64,000 bases of DNA from Halieaceae bacterium UBA5044 (GCA_002416125.1 DIBU01000006.1:186001-250000); one strand, 5' to 3'. Shown: positions 24,452-33,314, counted from the first letter of the stretch. The notes: generated from the letters alone by a model not told the origin. Numbers and translations: made by a program.

Positions 24452-26161
24452 CTAGCCGCGCTTGTAGACCAGCGCACCGCCTACCCAGGTCGCGTCCACC
24501 TTGAGCTCCCGCATAGCCATGGGGTCGCGCAGCGGACTGCCGTCCAGCAACACCAGATCCGCTAGTTTCCCCGGTTCCAGCGAGCCCCGATTATCCTCCT
24601 GGAAGATCTGCCAGGCGGCGTCGATGGTCACCGCACGCAGCGCGGTCATCACATCTACGCGCTGTTCCGGGCCCAGCACGTCACCGGCAAAGGTCTGCCG
24701 ATGCACCAGGCTCCACGCCGCCTGCAGAGGCCGCATCGGGGTCACCGGGGTATCCATGTGGGAGCTGAAGCGCAGGCCCGCCGTCTGTGCCCAGGCAGCC
24801 GGGCTGATCTGTGCTGCACGCTCCGGGCCGATGAAGATGTCGCGGTGGCGGTCACCCCAGAAGAACGTATGGGCCGCGAAAAAGCTCGGCGTCACACCCA
24901 GCTCTGCCATGCGCTGGATCTGGTCCTCGCGGGCCATTTGCGCGTGAATCAGGATCAGCCGCGGATCTGCGACGGGATGTTCTGCCTGTGCCGCGGCAAA
25001 CGCGTCCAGGATGTCGTCGATCGAGGCATCGCCATTACCATGCACCGCAATTTGCTGCCCTGCGGCGTGCAGTGACGCAATCTTCTCGAACAGGCGCTCC
25101 CTGGGCACCGCCGCATAGCCCCGGTAATCCGCATCGCCGTGGAACGGCGTGTGATAGGGGCGCGTAAGGTAGCCGGTAAAGCCCTGGATACTGCCGTCTG
25201 CGACGATCTTTACCGCACCCACGTCAATGCGCGGTGCAGCGAGGTCGGCGCTGTCGAAGGTACCCGCCGCGATCGCCTCACCGTAGTCATCCTCCATGGG
25301 AAAAATCACCAGCCGCAGGGGGATCAGGCCGAGGTGGCTGGCAAGCTTGAACCCGACCACCATCTGCGGCGCCGCACCACCCGCCTGCGCGGTGGTGACG
25401 CCGTACTCGCCATACTCGCGCACTGCCGCGCTTACCATGCGCAGGAAATCCAGCGCGCCGAGATCAAGCATGCGCTCGGCCACAGGCAGTCTCGCTGTTT
25501 CCTCCAGCAGGCCGGTCAACTCGCCGCTGTCGGGGTCACGCGCAATCACGCCCCCCTCCGGGTCCGGCGTTTCCGGGCCGATGCCCACGGCTTCCAGCGC
25601 AAGGCTATTGGCGACCACCATGTGCCCGGAAATGTGCAGGAGCGCGACCGGGCGCCCGGGCGCGACCGCGTCCAGTTCCTCGCGGGTGGGGTGCCGGCGC
25701 TCTGCCAGCAGGGTGTCGTCGTAACCGAATCCGGTGACCCACTCGCCTTCCGGCACCACGGCGGCCCTGGCGCGCAGCGCGTCCAGCAGCCCCGCCATAT
25801 CCTTGATCTCACCAATCGGCGGACTGTTCAGGTCGACGGCGACCGTGTTCATTGCGGAGCCGGGGAAGTGCCCGTGCGCATCAATAAAGCCCGGCATCAG
25901 GGTCCGGCCCGCGAGGTCGATCACCTCGGTGCGGTCGTCCACCAAGGCCATGATGTCCTCGTTGCTGCCCAGTGCCTCGATGTGCTCGCCACGCACCGAC
26001 AGTGCCTGCACGACCCGGTTGTTGGCATCCATCGTGAGGACGTCGCCATTGACGAACACCTGGTGCTCGGGCGGAGCCGGCAAGCGGGTCGCGATCGAAA
26101 ACAGCGTGAACATGCCCAGGGCGAACGTGAGCCCCAGCAGCACCCAGGTTTTCCAGCTCAT
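24452..26161 (-). CDS. Membrane-anchored amidohydrolase (YtcJ-like)
   Basis: A 569-residue metal-dependent amidohydrolase of the Amidohydro_3 group. Residues about 5-25 are a transmembrane anchor, so the catalytic domain is likely periplasmic. MPGFIDAHGHFPGSA (about 90) gives the H-x-H metal site; later candidate ligands are in LLHISGH, LILIHAQMA and FSSHMDTPV. Relatives hydrolyse amides, formyl groups or exoenzyme substrates; the substrate cannot be read from sequence. It follows the acyl-CoA dehydrogenase pair by 31 bases on the same strand, which suggests a role in the same catabolic pathway. Confidence 0.82.
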   Translation of the reverse strand: MSWKTWVLLGLTFALGMFTLFSIATRLPAPPEHQVFVNGDVLTMDANNRVVQALSVRGEHIEALGSNEDIMALVDDRTEVIDLAGRTLMPGFIDAHGHFPGSAMNTVAVDLNSPPIGEIKDMAGLLDALRARAAVVPEGEWVTGFGYDDTLLAERRHPTREELDAVAPGRPVALLHISGHMVVANSLALEAVGIGPETPDPEGGVIARDPDSGELTGLLEETARLPVAERMLDLGALDFLRMVSAAVREYGEYGVTTAQAGGAAPQMVVGFKLASHLGLIPLRLVIFPMEDDYGEAIAAGTFDSADLAAPRIDVGAVKIVADGSIQGFTGYLTRPYHTPFHGDADYRGYAAVPRERLFEKIASLHAAGQQIAVHGNGDASIDDILDAFAAAQAEHPVADPRLILIHAQMAREDQIQRMAELGVTPSFFAAHTFFWGDRHRDIFIGPERAAQISPAAWAQTAGLRFSSHMDTPVTPMRPLQAAWSLVHRQTFAGDVLGPEQRVDVMTALRAVTIDAAWQIFQEDNRGSLEPGKLADLVLLDGSPLRDPMAMRELKVDATWVGGALVYKRG

Positions 26162-26192
26162 AGTGAGGTCTCCGAATAACGATGCCGGGGTT

Positions 26193-27320
26193 TCATGCCG
26201 CAGTGCCTATGACGATATCCGCCAAACGGGCCCGGTGCCACACGCCGTCACCCCACAACATCTGGGAGTGCTTCTGGCGCTTGAAATACAGGTGTACATA
26301 GCACTCCCAGGTAAAACCGATGCCGCCGTGGCTCTGTACCGAGCGGCTACTGGCGTAGGCCGCCATGTCACTGGCCGACGCCTTGGCCATGTGTGCGTAC
26401 TGCGCCGCTTTCTCCGGCTCGCTGTCGCAGGCACAGGCGGCGTTGTAAACCAGGGACTTCGCCTCGTCGATCTGCACCATCACCTCTACCAATGGGTGCT
26501 TGATGGCCTGGAAGAAACCCAGCGGCCGGTCGAACTGCTTGCGCGTGCTGACGTATTCCACCGTGGTCTGCAACTGCCACTCGCCGGCACCGACCATATC
26601 GGCAGCCACCAGGGTCCAGATCGCCGGCATGGCCTGGTGCAGGGCCGACAGCGCGTTACCACTGACCTCGATGCCCGATGCGCCATCGAACACGATATGC
26701 GCCTGATCCCGGGTGAGATCGACAATGCCGTCGGCCTCGGCAGTGACGCCTGCCGCATGGGCGTCCACCCAGAAAAGGCCGTACCCCGCGCCGGTGCTGG
26801 CACAGACCAGCAATCGCTCACACTTGCCCGCATCCTGCACGAACCAGGCAGTGCCGTAGAGCCCGCCATCGCGGTATTCGACCTCGGTCGCGGCGGGGTC
26901 CCAGGCGCCGTGCCTGTCCGTCAGGGCAAGGGTCGCGGCTTTGCCGGCGGCAATATCTGCCAGTCCCACGGCCCCCGCCTCGCCACAGGCCACCAGCACG
27001 TAGGTCGCATTCAGGGTACCCAACAGCGGACAGGGGAAGGCCGCACGACCCACCTCTTCAACCAGCCCGGCGACCGCGGCCACCGGCATGCCGACACCCC
27101 CCGCTTCCTCCGGCACGGCGAGCACGGTCCAGCCGAGTTCCACCAACTGCGCCCAGAGCGCCTCATCCCACTGGCAGCTTGGCGCCCGCCCGGGAGTGGG
27201 GTCTGCGGCGACCAGCGCATGCAGCCTGTCGGTGGGGAAATGCTCACGGAAAAACTTGCGCGCAGAGTCCTTGAGCAGCGCAGCCTCTTCACCGAAGCCG
27301 TAGTTGTTGGGTTGTGTCAT
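26193..27320 (-). CDS. Acyl-CoA dehydrogenase, second subunit of a pair
   Basis: A 375-residue acyl-CoA dehydrogenase. FREHFPTDRLHALV at the N-terminus, a beta-domain with ALTDRHGAWDP, and SHGGIGFTWECYVHLYFKR in the C-terminal helical domain identify the family. The usual A/G-G-T-x-E-x-Q-R end with its catalytic-loop residues is not present; it reads RQKHSQMLWGDG. This is the pattern of the non-catalytic partner in heteromeric dehydrogenases such as the steroid-side-chain enzymes of Mycobacterium. The gene follows its partner by 24 bases. The CoA substrate is unknown. Confidence 0.85.
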   Translation of the reverse strand: MTQPNNYGFGEEAALLKDSARKFFREHFPTDRLHALVAADPTPGRAPSCQWDEALWAQLVELGWTVLAVPEEAGGVGMPVAAVAGLVEEVGRAAFPCPLLGTLNATYVLVACGEAGAVGLADIAAGKAATLALTDRHGAWDPAATEVEYRDGGLYGTAWFVQDAGKCERLLVCASTGAGYGLFWVDAHAAGVTAEADGIVDLTRDQAHIVFDGASGIEVSGNALSALHQAMPAIWTLVAADMVGAGEWQLQTTVEYVSTRKQFDRPLGFFQAIKHPLVEVMVQIDEAKSLVYNAACACDSEPEKAAQYAHMAKASASDMAAYASSRSVQSHGGIGFTWECYVHLYFKRQKHSQMLWGDGVWHRARLADIVIGTAA

Positions 27321-27344
27321 CGGTATTCTCCTTACGGCTTCAAC

Positions 27345-28583
27345 TTACTTCGATTTGGGCAGGCCGAGCACACGCTCGCCGAGGATGTTGCGCTGTACCT
27401 CGCTGGTGCCTGCCGCGATGGTCATGCCGTAGGAATTCATGTAGGACAGCGGCCATTGCCCCCCTGCGGGCGCATTGCTGTCTCCCATATACAGCGATGA
27501 CGCCATGCCCTCCACCTCGACCGCCAGGGAAGCGATCGACTGGGCAATCTCACTGGCAAGGAGCTTGTTCTGCAGCGGCAGACGCATGGGATGGTCCAGC
27601 AGCGCCTGCACGCGCGAGCGCCGCTGGTTCTGCTTCAGCCCCTCTTCACGAATAAGCTGACGCATCAACTTGTCGCGCAGCAGTGGGTCGTCGGCTGCTG
27701 CGCCGGCACCCCGGCGTGTCTGCCGCGCGAGCTCGATAACGGCGGACGTCGTGATGTTGTGGCTGGAGCGGTTCTTCATGCCACCGGAGCGCGGGGTCTG
27801 CAACTCGCCGGCGCCGCGTTCGTGCAGCAGCGTGGTCATCGCCACCTGCCACCCCTTGCCCAACTCATCCAGGCGATAGCGGTCGTCAACCTCGAGATTG
27901 TCGAAAATCACTTCATTGAAGCCGGTTTCACCGGTGATCTTGATCAGCGGCCGCACAGTCACGCCGTTACCCAGTGCGGCACGGATGGGCACCACGAAGT
28001 ACGAGAGTCCATCGTACTTGTGTGACTTGTCGGTGCGCAGGAGGATGATCATCCACTCGGCAAAGTGCGCAAGGGAGGTCCACACCTTGTGGCCATTAAT
28101 CACCCACCGGTCGCCGCGCTTTTCCGCAAAGGTCTGCACACTGGCCAGGTCGGAACCCGCACCGGGCTCACTGAACCCCTGGCACCAGATATCCTCACCG
28201 GAGAAAAGCCGGGGCAGAAGCTCTGCCTTGACCGCTTCCTGCGCATGGTAAAAGACCGTCGGCGCCGCCATGCCGAGACCAATCACATTGGGAAAGAACG
28301 GCGTGCGGGCGGCCAGCATTTCTTCATTGGCCACGCGCTGGCAGTCCTTGCGCCCGCCGCCCCCGACTGCTTCCGGGTAGTCGCAGCCGACCAGGCCCGC
28401 GTCATAGGCGGCCTTCTGCCAGGCCTGCAGGTAGTCCAGCTGCTCTGTGGTCATGATCTCAAGCGGGGTTTGCGGCAAGCGCACCGGCGGCTCACCGGGC
28501 TTGTTGGCAGCCAGCCAGTCGCGGCAATAGGCGCGGAATTCGGCCTGGGCAGGGGTATCTTTACGGGCAGAAGCGTCGGACAT
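27345..28583 (-). CDS. Acyl-CoA dehydrogenase, first subunit of a pair
   Basis: A 412-residue FAD enzyme. The signature FSEPGAGSDLASVQT (about 135) and VINGHKVWTSLAHFAEWM (about 158) form the FAD-binding beta domain, and the C-terminus reads TIAAGTSEVQRNILGERVLGLPKS, the standard motif that supplies the FAD contact. It should dehydrogenate an acyl-CoA at C2-C3 and pass electrons to ETF. It is first of a three-gene minus cluster with the shorter dehydrogenase and the amidohydrolase. Paired dehydrogenases of this size are typical of steroid, terpene or branched-acid degradation. Confidence 0.9.
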   Translation of the reverse strand: MSDASARKDTPAQAEFRAYCRDWLAANKPGEPPVRLPQTPLEIMTTEQLDYLQAWQKAAYDAGLVGCDYPEAVGGGGRKDCQRVANEEMLAARTPFFPNVIGLGMAAPTVFYHAQEAVKAELLPRLFSGEDIWCQGFSEPGAGSDLASVQTFAEKRGDRWVINGHKVWTSLAHFAEWMIILLRTDKSHKYDGLSYFVVPIRAALGNGVTVRPLIKITGETGFNEVIFDNLEVDDRYRLDELGKGWQVAMTTLLHERGAGELQTPRSGGMKNRSSHNITTSAVIELARQTRRGAGAAADDPLLRDKLMRQLIREEGLKQNQRRSRVQALLDHPMRLPLQNKLLASEIAQSIASLAVEVEGMASSLYMGDSNAPAGGQWPLSYMNSYGMTIAAGTSEVQRNILGERVLGLPKSK

Positions 28584-28703
28584 GCTCTTTTCCTGTCAGT
28601 TTGATGCGTATGCAAAAAGCGCCAAAGTGTGGGCGATTTGCCCGCGGGAGGCAAGTTGCACCGGGCGCTGCGCGCCTTACCCGCGGTTGTCCCGCGCCCG
28701 CGC

Positions 28704-28925
28704 TCAGTAATGAGGCGGCGCCTCGCGACCCTCCGGGCGTGCGTCATCCAGGGCCGCAGCCTGCTCATCCTGCCGCTCCTTGAGCAGCTGCAGCTGCCGA
28801 CGCAGCACCAGCAGATCCTGTTGCTGGCCGGTAAGGGCCGCCTGCAGCGCCTGCAGCGCATCCTCTTGGAAGGCGACCTGGCTCTGCAGGTCTTCGACCA
28901 TCTGCAGCAATTCCTTTTTCTTCAC
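28704..28925 (-). CDS. slyX: SlyX family protein
   Basis: The GTG at 28923-28925 has AGGAGG six bases upstream, giving 73 residues; an upstream ATG lacks such a site. The protein is a coiled coil (LLQMVEDLQSQVAFQEDALQAL) with the C-terminal PPHY that marks SlyX. The family is widespread in Gammaproteobacteria but its role is not established. It is divergent from yciH with about 80 bases between the starts. Confidence 0.9.
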   Translation of the reverse strand: MKKKELLQMVEDLQSQVAFQEDALQALQAALTGQQQDLLVLRRQLQLLKERQDEQAAALDDARPEGREAPPHY

Positions 28926-29005
28926 GGGGTGCCTCCTTGTGGCGCCATTCAATTGCAGCGCCGAGGCTAATATACTGCCGGGGACCGCTCAACAAGGAAA
29001 TCCCC

Positions 29006-29371
29006 GTGCCGCGACGCGACGCCCAGAACTCCCGCCTTGTCTACTCCACCGACGGGGGCCGGCTGTGCCCACAGTGCCAGCGCCCGGAAGCCAGCTGTGT
29101 GTGCGGCAGGGACCGCCCCGCCACAGTGGGTGACGGCATCGTGCGCCTGCACCGGGAAACGAAGGGCCGCGGGGGCAAGGCCGTCACACTGATTCGCGGA
29201 CTACCGCTCACCGGCGAAGCGCTCAAATCCCTTGCCAAGGCCCTGAAGCAGAAGTGCGGGGTGGGTGGATCGGTCAAGGACGACGTGGTGGAAATCCAGG
29301 GTGACCAACGTCAGCTGCTGAAAACCGAGTTGGAGCGACGCGGCTTTACGGTAAAGATCGCAGGCGGTTGA
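29006..29371 (+). CDS. yciH: SUI1/eIF1-like translation factor (YciH)
   Basis: The GTG at 29006 has AAGGAA six bases upstream, giving 121 residues. The N-terminal part has a C4 pattern (LCPQCQ and SCVCG) and the C-terminal 75 residues are the SUI1 domain: LHRETKGRGGKAVTLIRGLP, then KCGVGGSVKDDVVEIQGD. Bacterial YciH resembles eIF1 and may affect initiation-codon choice or stress-time translation. The stop codon overlaps the terminator-like hairpin that follows. Confidence 0.88.
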   Translation: MPRRDAQNSRLVYSTDGGRLCPQCQRPEASCVCGRDRPATVGDGIVRLHRETKGRGGKAVTLIRGLPLTGEALKSLAKALKQKCGVGGSVKDDVVEIQGDQRQLLKTELERRGFTVKIAGG

Positions 29372-29395
29372 TTCGATACTTTTATCGAATTTTAA
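29371..29395 (+). terminator. Hairpin terminator after yciH
   Basis: ATTCGATA (29371-29378) and TATCGAAT (29383-29390) form a perfect eight-base stem with a CTTT loop, followed by TTT. The stem is AT-rich and the U-run short, so termination may be partial. It overlaps the last base of the yciH stop codon. Confidence 0.55.
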
Positions 29396-29681
29396 CCATT
29401 TATTTGCCACATTTAGCAGACTTTAGACGACGTTATTCACTGGGCCTGAGGCATAGAAAAAGCCAGTTACACAGCCTTCCGCATCCATTTAGTAAATAAT
29501 TACTCGCAACCCGTTATTTTTGTTGGATTTATCCTATTCCTGTGCTAAATAAGACCTCAGGCGCATCCGGGTGTTCGAGCCGCACTACCGGGCAGGGTAC
29601 TCACAATAACAGCGCCGATAGAGGATTGAGACACGATACGGCGGTAGAGCATTCAATCGGCTTCCCGAGAGGATACGGCCC
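29396..29681. other. AT-rich intergenic region without a recognised gene
   Basis: About 285 bases clearly richer in A and T than the neighbouring genes, especially 29396-29560. I see no tRNA, riboswitch or convincing open frame. TTGTTG followed after 17 bases by TGCTAA is a weak promoter candidate for the gene at 29682. The composition shift and isolation of the next gene may mark a junction of acquired DNA, but no repeat ends or integrase are visible. Confidence 0.4.
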
Positions 29682-30074
29682 ATGTACGTCACGGCAGAAC
29701 ACCTGAGAGACCAGGTCATCCGGCCCACACTGAAATACCTCGGCGTGTGGACACCGGCCTGTGAAGACTTCCTGCTTCAGGCCGCCATCGCGGCACCGGA
29801 ACTGGGCCTGTTCTCGCAGCGCAGCAACGGGCTCGGCCTCTACCACATTACCGCAGCGCAGCACCGCGATATCTGGGATCGCTACCTGGCCTATCGCCCG
29901 GAAATGGCGAGCCGCATCCGGGGGCTTGCCAGCCAGCGCGCCTTCCTGAGCGATCCGGACGGCGAATTGCAGACCAACCTCGGCTACTGCACCGCCATAG
30001 CCTGGCTGCTGTACCAGCGTTCCCGGGCCAGTGCCGAGGAACCACAGCACACCGCGGCAGCCGCTAGCGCCTGA
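29682..30074 (+). CDS. Orphan protein resembling phage lysin-like proteins
   Basis: A 130-residue protein with no signal peptide. YVTAEHLRDQVIRPTLKYL starts a helical segment; GLGLYHITAAQHRDIWDRYL and LQTNLGYCTAIAWLLYQR follow. This order (a helix, a GLGLYxI-type loop, HxDIWDxYL, then a xTNLxYxTAIAWxxYxR helix) recalls small phage proteins with a transglycosylase-like helical fold. In those, a catalytic Gln-Glu-Ser precedes the loop; here the place reads AAPELGLF, which could still hold a Glu. This is from memory and not certain. The gene stands alone behind an AT-rich gap; its 3' end overlaps the next, opposite gene by 11 bases. Confidence 0.5.
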   Translation: MYVTAEHLRDQVIRPTLKYLGVWTPACEDFLLQAAIAAPELGLFSQRSNGLGLYHITAAQHRDIWDRYLAYRPEMASRIRGLASQRAFLSDPDGELQTNLGYCTAIAWLLYQRSRASAEEPQHTAAAASA

Positions 30075-30696
30075 CCGCAGGGTCGACCGTCGCCTGCAGC
30101 CCTTCCCAGGCCGGCAAATCCTCCGGGCGGTCTATGTCCTGCAGGGCCGTAAGCAGTTGTACACTGTAGCCCGCCGCCTGCGCTCCGTTGAGGGTCTCCT
30201 CCAGCACGGTTTCCGAGCCCCACCGCACGTTCGTGAAGACCCCGTCAGATACCGGGCGGCGCACACCGATCAAGACAAACCCGCCGTCCAGTGCCGGCCC
30301 TAACACAAGGTCGACGTGTTGCAGTGCGCGCGTCGCAGCGCGCAGGTAGCCGGCGTCGATCTCCGGGCAATCGCTGCCCACCAGTAACACCGCTGCGGCT
30401 CGTCGCAGCCCGCTTGCCAGCGCGTACTGCATGCGATCACCCAGGTCGTCACCCTGCTGCAGGCAAACCCGGCTCACCCCCTCACCCAGGCAGCGCCGAA
30501 ACAGCGGATGCTCGACACCGCCCGCCGCCCACAGCTCCACCGTCCCGAGACCCGCCTGCAACAGCCTGCGACTGGTCCACAACACAAGGGCCTCGTGCAG
30601 GGCGCACGCCTGTTCCGCACTCAGCACCGGTTGCATGCGGGTTTTCACCCGGCCGGGGACCGGAACCCGGGCAAACTGCTGCAGCAAGACACTCAC
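30064..30696 (-). CDS. DUF2064/TIGR04282 glycosyltransferase-like protein
   Basis: The GTG at 30694-30696 overlaps the stop of the preceding glycosyltransferase gene, giving 210 residues. LLQQFARVPVPGRVKTRMQP (about 4-23) is the nucleotide-binding-like start, GSDCPEID (about 103) the acidic motif, and ALDGGFVLIGVRRP and VRWGSETVLEETL complete the family pattern. Relatives are always found beside TIGR04283 glycosyltransferases, as here, and their product is unknown. Cytoplasmic. Confidence 0.82.
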   Translation of the reverse strand: MSVLLQQFARVPVPGRVKTRMQPVLSAEQACALHEALVLWTSRRLLQAGLGTVELWAAGGVEHPLFRRCLGEGVSRVCLQQGDDLGDRMQYALASGLRRAAAVLLVGSDCPEIDAGYLRAATRALQHVDLVLGPALDGGFVLIGVRRPVSDGVFTNVRWGSETVLEETLNGAQAAGYSVQLLTALQDIDRPEDLPAWEGLQATVDPAVRR

Positions 30697-31385
30697 CGCG
30701 GCGCCCCGTAGTACTGCCGCCACAAACGCTCGGGGCTCACCCCGAGTGCGAAGGCCAGCCGCAGCCGCCACATCTGCAGAACGGTGCGGGCCACGCCGCG
30801 CTGCTCCCAGCGCCGACTCGCCGTTTGTACCCGCAGGCCGGGAGGCACCAGAGGCCTGTGCTGCCGGCGCAAACGCGCACTCAGCTCGACGTCTTCCATC
30901 AGGGGGATTGCGGCGTAGCCTCCTGCCGCCTCGAACACATCGCGACGCACGAACAGCAACTGGTCACCCGTGCCAATGCCGCTTGCCCGGGAGCGCCAGC
31001 TGATCGCCCGCTCGATCACCCTGAACACGGCGCGTCTGCCATCCAGGCACACGGCAAAGAAACCCCAGGCCGGGCGCGCAGAGAGCGCCGTCGACAGCGC
31101 ATCGCCGGCAAACAGGGGGTAAGTGTCGGCGTGCAGGAACAACAGATACTCTCCCCGCGCGGTCTGCGCCCCCAGGTTCATCTGTGCCGCCCTGCCGGCT
31201 GCGGTCATCAGTAACGCGGTTGCACCGGGCAAGGCCTGCGCCACACTGTCATCGACACTGCCGCCGTCGACCACAATACGCTCCGCCCGGGGAAAGGCCG
31301 CGCTCAATGCCTCGAGCAGGCCCTTGATACGCGGCCCCTCGTTGAGCACCGGGATCACAAAACTGAACTGTGGCGCGGCCGTCAC
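30693..31385 (-). CDS. Family 2 glycosyltransferase (TIGR04283)
   Basis: A 230-residue GT-A protein: FSFVIPVLNEGPRIKGLLEAL at the start, IVVDGGSVDDS (about 37), and the metal-binding acidic motif LLFLHADTYP (about 81). The rest includes WGFFAVCLDGRRAVFRVIE and an Arg-rich end. The companion DUF2064 gene overlaps its stop through GTGA. The pair is likely to make a small sugar-containing compound or glycolipid; the sugar and acceptor are unknown. The gene follows slt by nine bases. Confidence 0.85.
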   Translation of the reverse strand: MTAAPQFSFVIPVLNEGPRIKGLLEALSAAFPRAERIVVDGGSVDDSVAQALPGATALLMTAAGRAAQMNLGAQTARGEYLLFLHADTYPLFAGDALSTALSARPAWGFFAVCLDGRRAVFRVIERAISWRSRASGIGTGDQLLFVRRDVFEAAGGYAAIPLMEDVELSARLRRQHRPLVPPGLRVQTASRRWEQRGVARTVLQMWRLRLAFALGVSPERLWRQYYGAPR

Positions 31386-31394
31386 TGCCAGCGC

Positions 31395-33314
31395 TCAATA
31401 CGCGCGCTGACGTTCACGTTCCGTCAGCAGACTGCCAGCCGTGCCCAACTGGTACTGGAAAACCACGTTGTAGGCCAGCACGGCCTGTACGTAGTTGCGG
31501 GTTTCCCGGAAAGGAATGGTTTCGATCCAGACATCTACCGGCACCGTCTCATCCTGCGGATTCAGCCACCGCGTCACCCGGTGTGGGCCGGCGTTGTAGG
31601 CTGCCAGCGCCAGCACCCGATTGCCGTCGTAACGGTCCAGCAACTGCCGATAATAGGCGCTGCCAAGCAACACGTTGTGTTCGACATCAAACAGCGCGCC
31701 GTCGGAATGTGGCGTACCGAGGCTGGCGGCAACCTCCCGGCCAGTGGCAGGCATGACCTGCATCAGGCCGCGGGCACCCACTGGCGAGCGCGCACCGGCG
31801 TAGAACGCACTTTCACGCCGGGCAATGGCCATGAGCTCAGTCGTTTCCACCCCCCGCTGTGACGCCATTCGGGCAAAGGTGTCGCGGTAAGGCAGCGGAA
31901 AGCGCAGGTCCAGCGCATCCCAGGCCTGGGCGCGGTTCGCCGCATCGATTGCCATACGATGCCAACCGAGATCAGCGGCCAATGCCGCCAGCTCCACCTG
32001 CTCCTCTGCGGTGGTCATCTGCAGCACCTGGTACCACTCGGAGTGCGCCAGGTTTTCCTTGTCGTGATGGTAGAGTTCTTCGATTCGCCGCACCACAGGC
32101 AGCTCCCGCAGCGGCGCCATGCGCTCCGCAGTCAGGCTGACGACCTGGGGGTTGAACTGATACGGCAGGGCAAGGCGGTCGGCGGCGAGAAAGCCATAGT
32201 AGTCACGCTCTGCAGCCAGTTCCCGGAACAGCGCCTCGGCGAGCGCCCTGTCGCCACTGCGCTCAAAGAGCACGGCTCGCCAGTAGCGCCAGGCCGGTTG
32301 CGCCTTGCCCTCGCTGGAGAGCTTCTGCAGGTTTGCCGCCAGTGCCTGCCAGTCCTGCTCCTCCAGTGCCCAGCGCATGCGGACTTCAACCAGCAGATCG
32401 TCGTTCAGCCTCGCGAGCGCCGCCTCCACCCAATCGAGGTTGGCGGCGGAGCGTGCAAACAGGCTGCGCAGCGCCAGCTCGCGCTCCGCGAGGGCCTGCT
32501 GCTCCGCCGAAAATGCCATGCGTGCCTGAAAATACTGCCACTGCGCCAACGCCGCCTCCGGTCTGTAGCGCGCAAAATAGGCAGTGCCGTGCGCAACGAT
32601 GTCAGCCGCTCTCGGATTGTCACTCGGGGCGAGCCGGGACTTCATCTGATCGGGATTTACATAGGCCTGCAGCAGCCGCTCGGACCAGGGCTGGAGGTCA
32701 TCACTGCCCTTGCGTGCCACGTAGGTCATGAGGCTGCGCTGCCGCGCGTCGAAGGCTTTCAGCAAGCGCGCCCAGACCACCTCGTCCTGCAGCTGCCCGG
32801 CTTTCTGCCAGGCCGCAAACAACGGATCACAGGCCTTGGGGCGCGACTCACCATGGACCCAGAGCCGCTCGGCCCCCTCCCAGGCCACCAGCGGGTCTCC
32901 GGCGGCAAGCTGCGCCCGCAAAAAGTAGCACTTCAGCTCGATACTGTTGGGCTCAGTCGGCATGACGGCGAGGAAATCGTCCCAGCGCTGCTCCTGACCC
33001 GCGCGTTGCAGATAGATCGCCAGGAACCGGTTCGGCAGCGGCGTGCCCGCGCTGCGCTGCAAAAACAGTCGGGCATCCCCGGGGCGCACGGCGCTGGGTT
33101 TGCGACTGAGCTCAAAATAGTCGAGGTACATGGCCAGGGGATAACTATCGAGCGCCGGACGCAGCGCCCGGTATTCGGTCCACTGGCCGCGGTCGATGGC
33201 CACTACAGCATCGCTATAGCGCTCACGATCCGCAGGAAGGTTCGACGCCTGAACAGCCGACGTCGTTACCAGATACTGGAGTGCCAGAACACTCGCGATA
33301 CACCGCCACCGCAA
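31395..33314 (-). CDS. slt: Soluble lytic murein transglycosylase (Slt70)
   Basis: The TTG at 33312-33314, with AGAGGG eight bases upstream, gives 639 residues and puts a clean signal peptide at residues 1-24 (MRWRCIASVLALQYLVTTSAVQA is read as start, hydrophobic core, AxA cleavage). A long helical U-shaped domain follows. The SLT domain has the catalytic Glu at about 501 (RRESAFYAGARSPVGARGLM) and AYNAGPHRVTRWL. It cleaves the MurNAc-GlcNAc bond of peptidoglycan to make 1,6-anhydro ends. E. coli Slt70 has nearly the same length. It precedes the glycosyltransferase pair by nine bases. Confidence 0.93.
   Translation of the reverse strand: MRWRCIASVLALQYLVTTSAVQASNLPADRERYSDAVVAIDRGQWTEYRALRPALDSYPLAMYLDYFELSRKPSAVRPGDARLFLQRSAGTPLPNRFLAIYLQRAGQEQRWDDFLAVMPTEPNSIELKCYFLRAQLAAGDPLVAWEGAERLWVHGESRPKACDPLFAAWQKAGQLQDEVVWARLLKAFDARQRSLMTYVARKGSDDLQPWSERLLQAYVNPDQMKSRLAPSDNPRAADIVAHGTAYFARYRPEAALAQWQYFQARMAFSAEQQALAERELALRSLFARSAANLDWVEAALARLNDDLLVEVRMRWALEEQDWQALAANLQKLSSEGKAQPAWRYWRAVLFERSGDRALAEALFRELAAERDYYGFLAADRLALPYQFNPQVVSLTAERMAPLRELPVVRRIEELYHHDKENLAHSEWYQVLQMTTAEEQVELAALAADLGWHRMAIDAANRAQAWDALDLRFPLPYRDTFARMASQRGVETTELMAIARRESAFYAGARSPVGARGLMQVMPATGREVAASLGTPHSDGALFDVEHNVLLGSAYYRQLLDRYDGNRVLALAAYNAGPHRVTRWLNPQDETVPVDVWIETIPFRETRNYVQAVLAYNVVFQYQLGTAGSLLTERERQRAY

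Noticed and set aside
25734..27500. A 588-codon plus-strand frame over the amidohydrolase and acyl-CoA dehydrogenase genes
   Set aside because: Spans two genes that have clear family motifs on the other strand.
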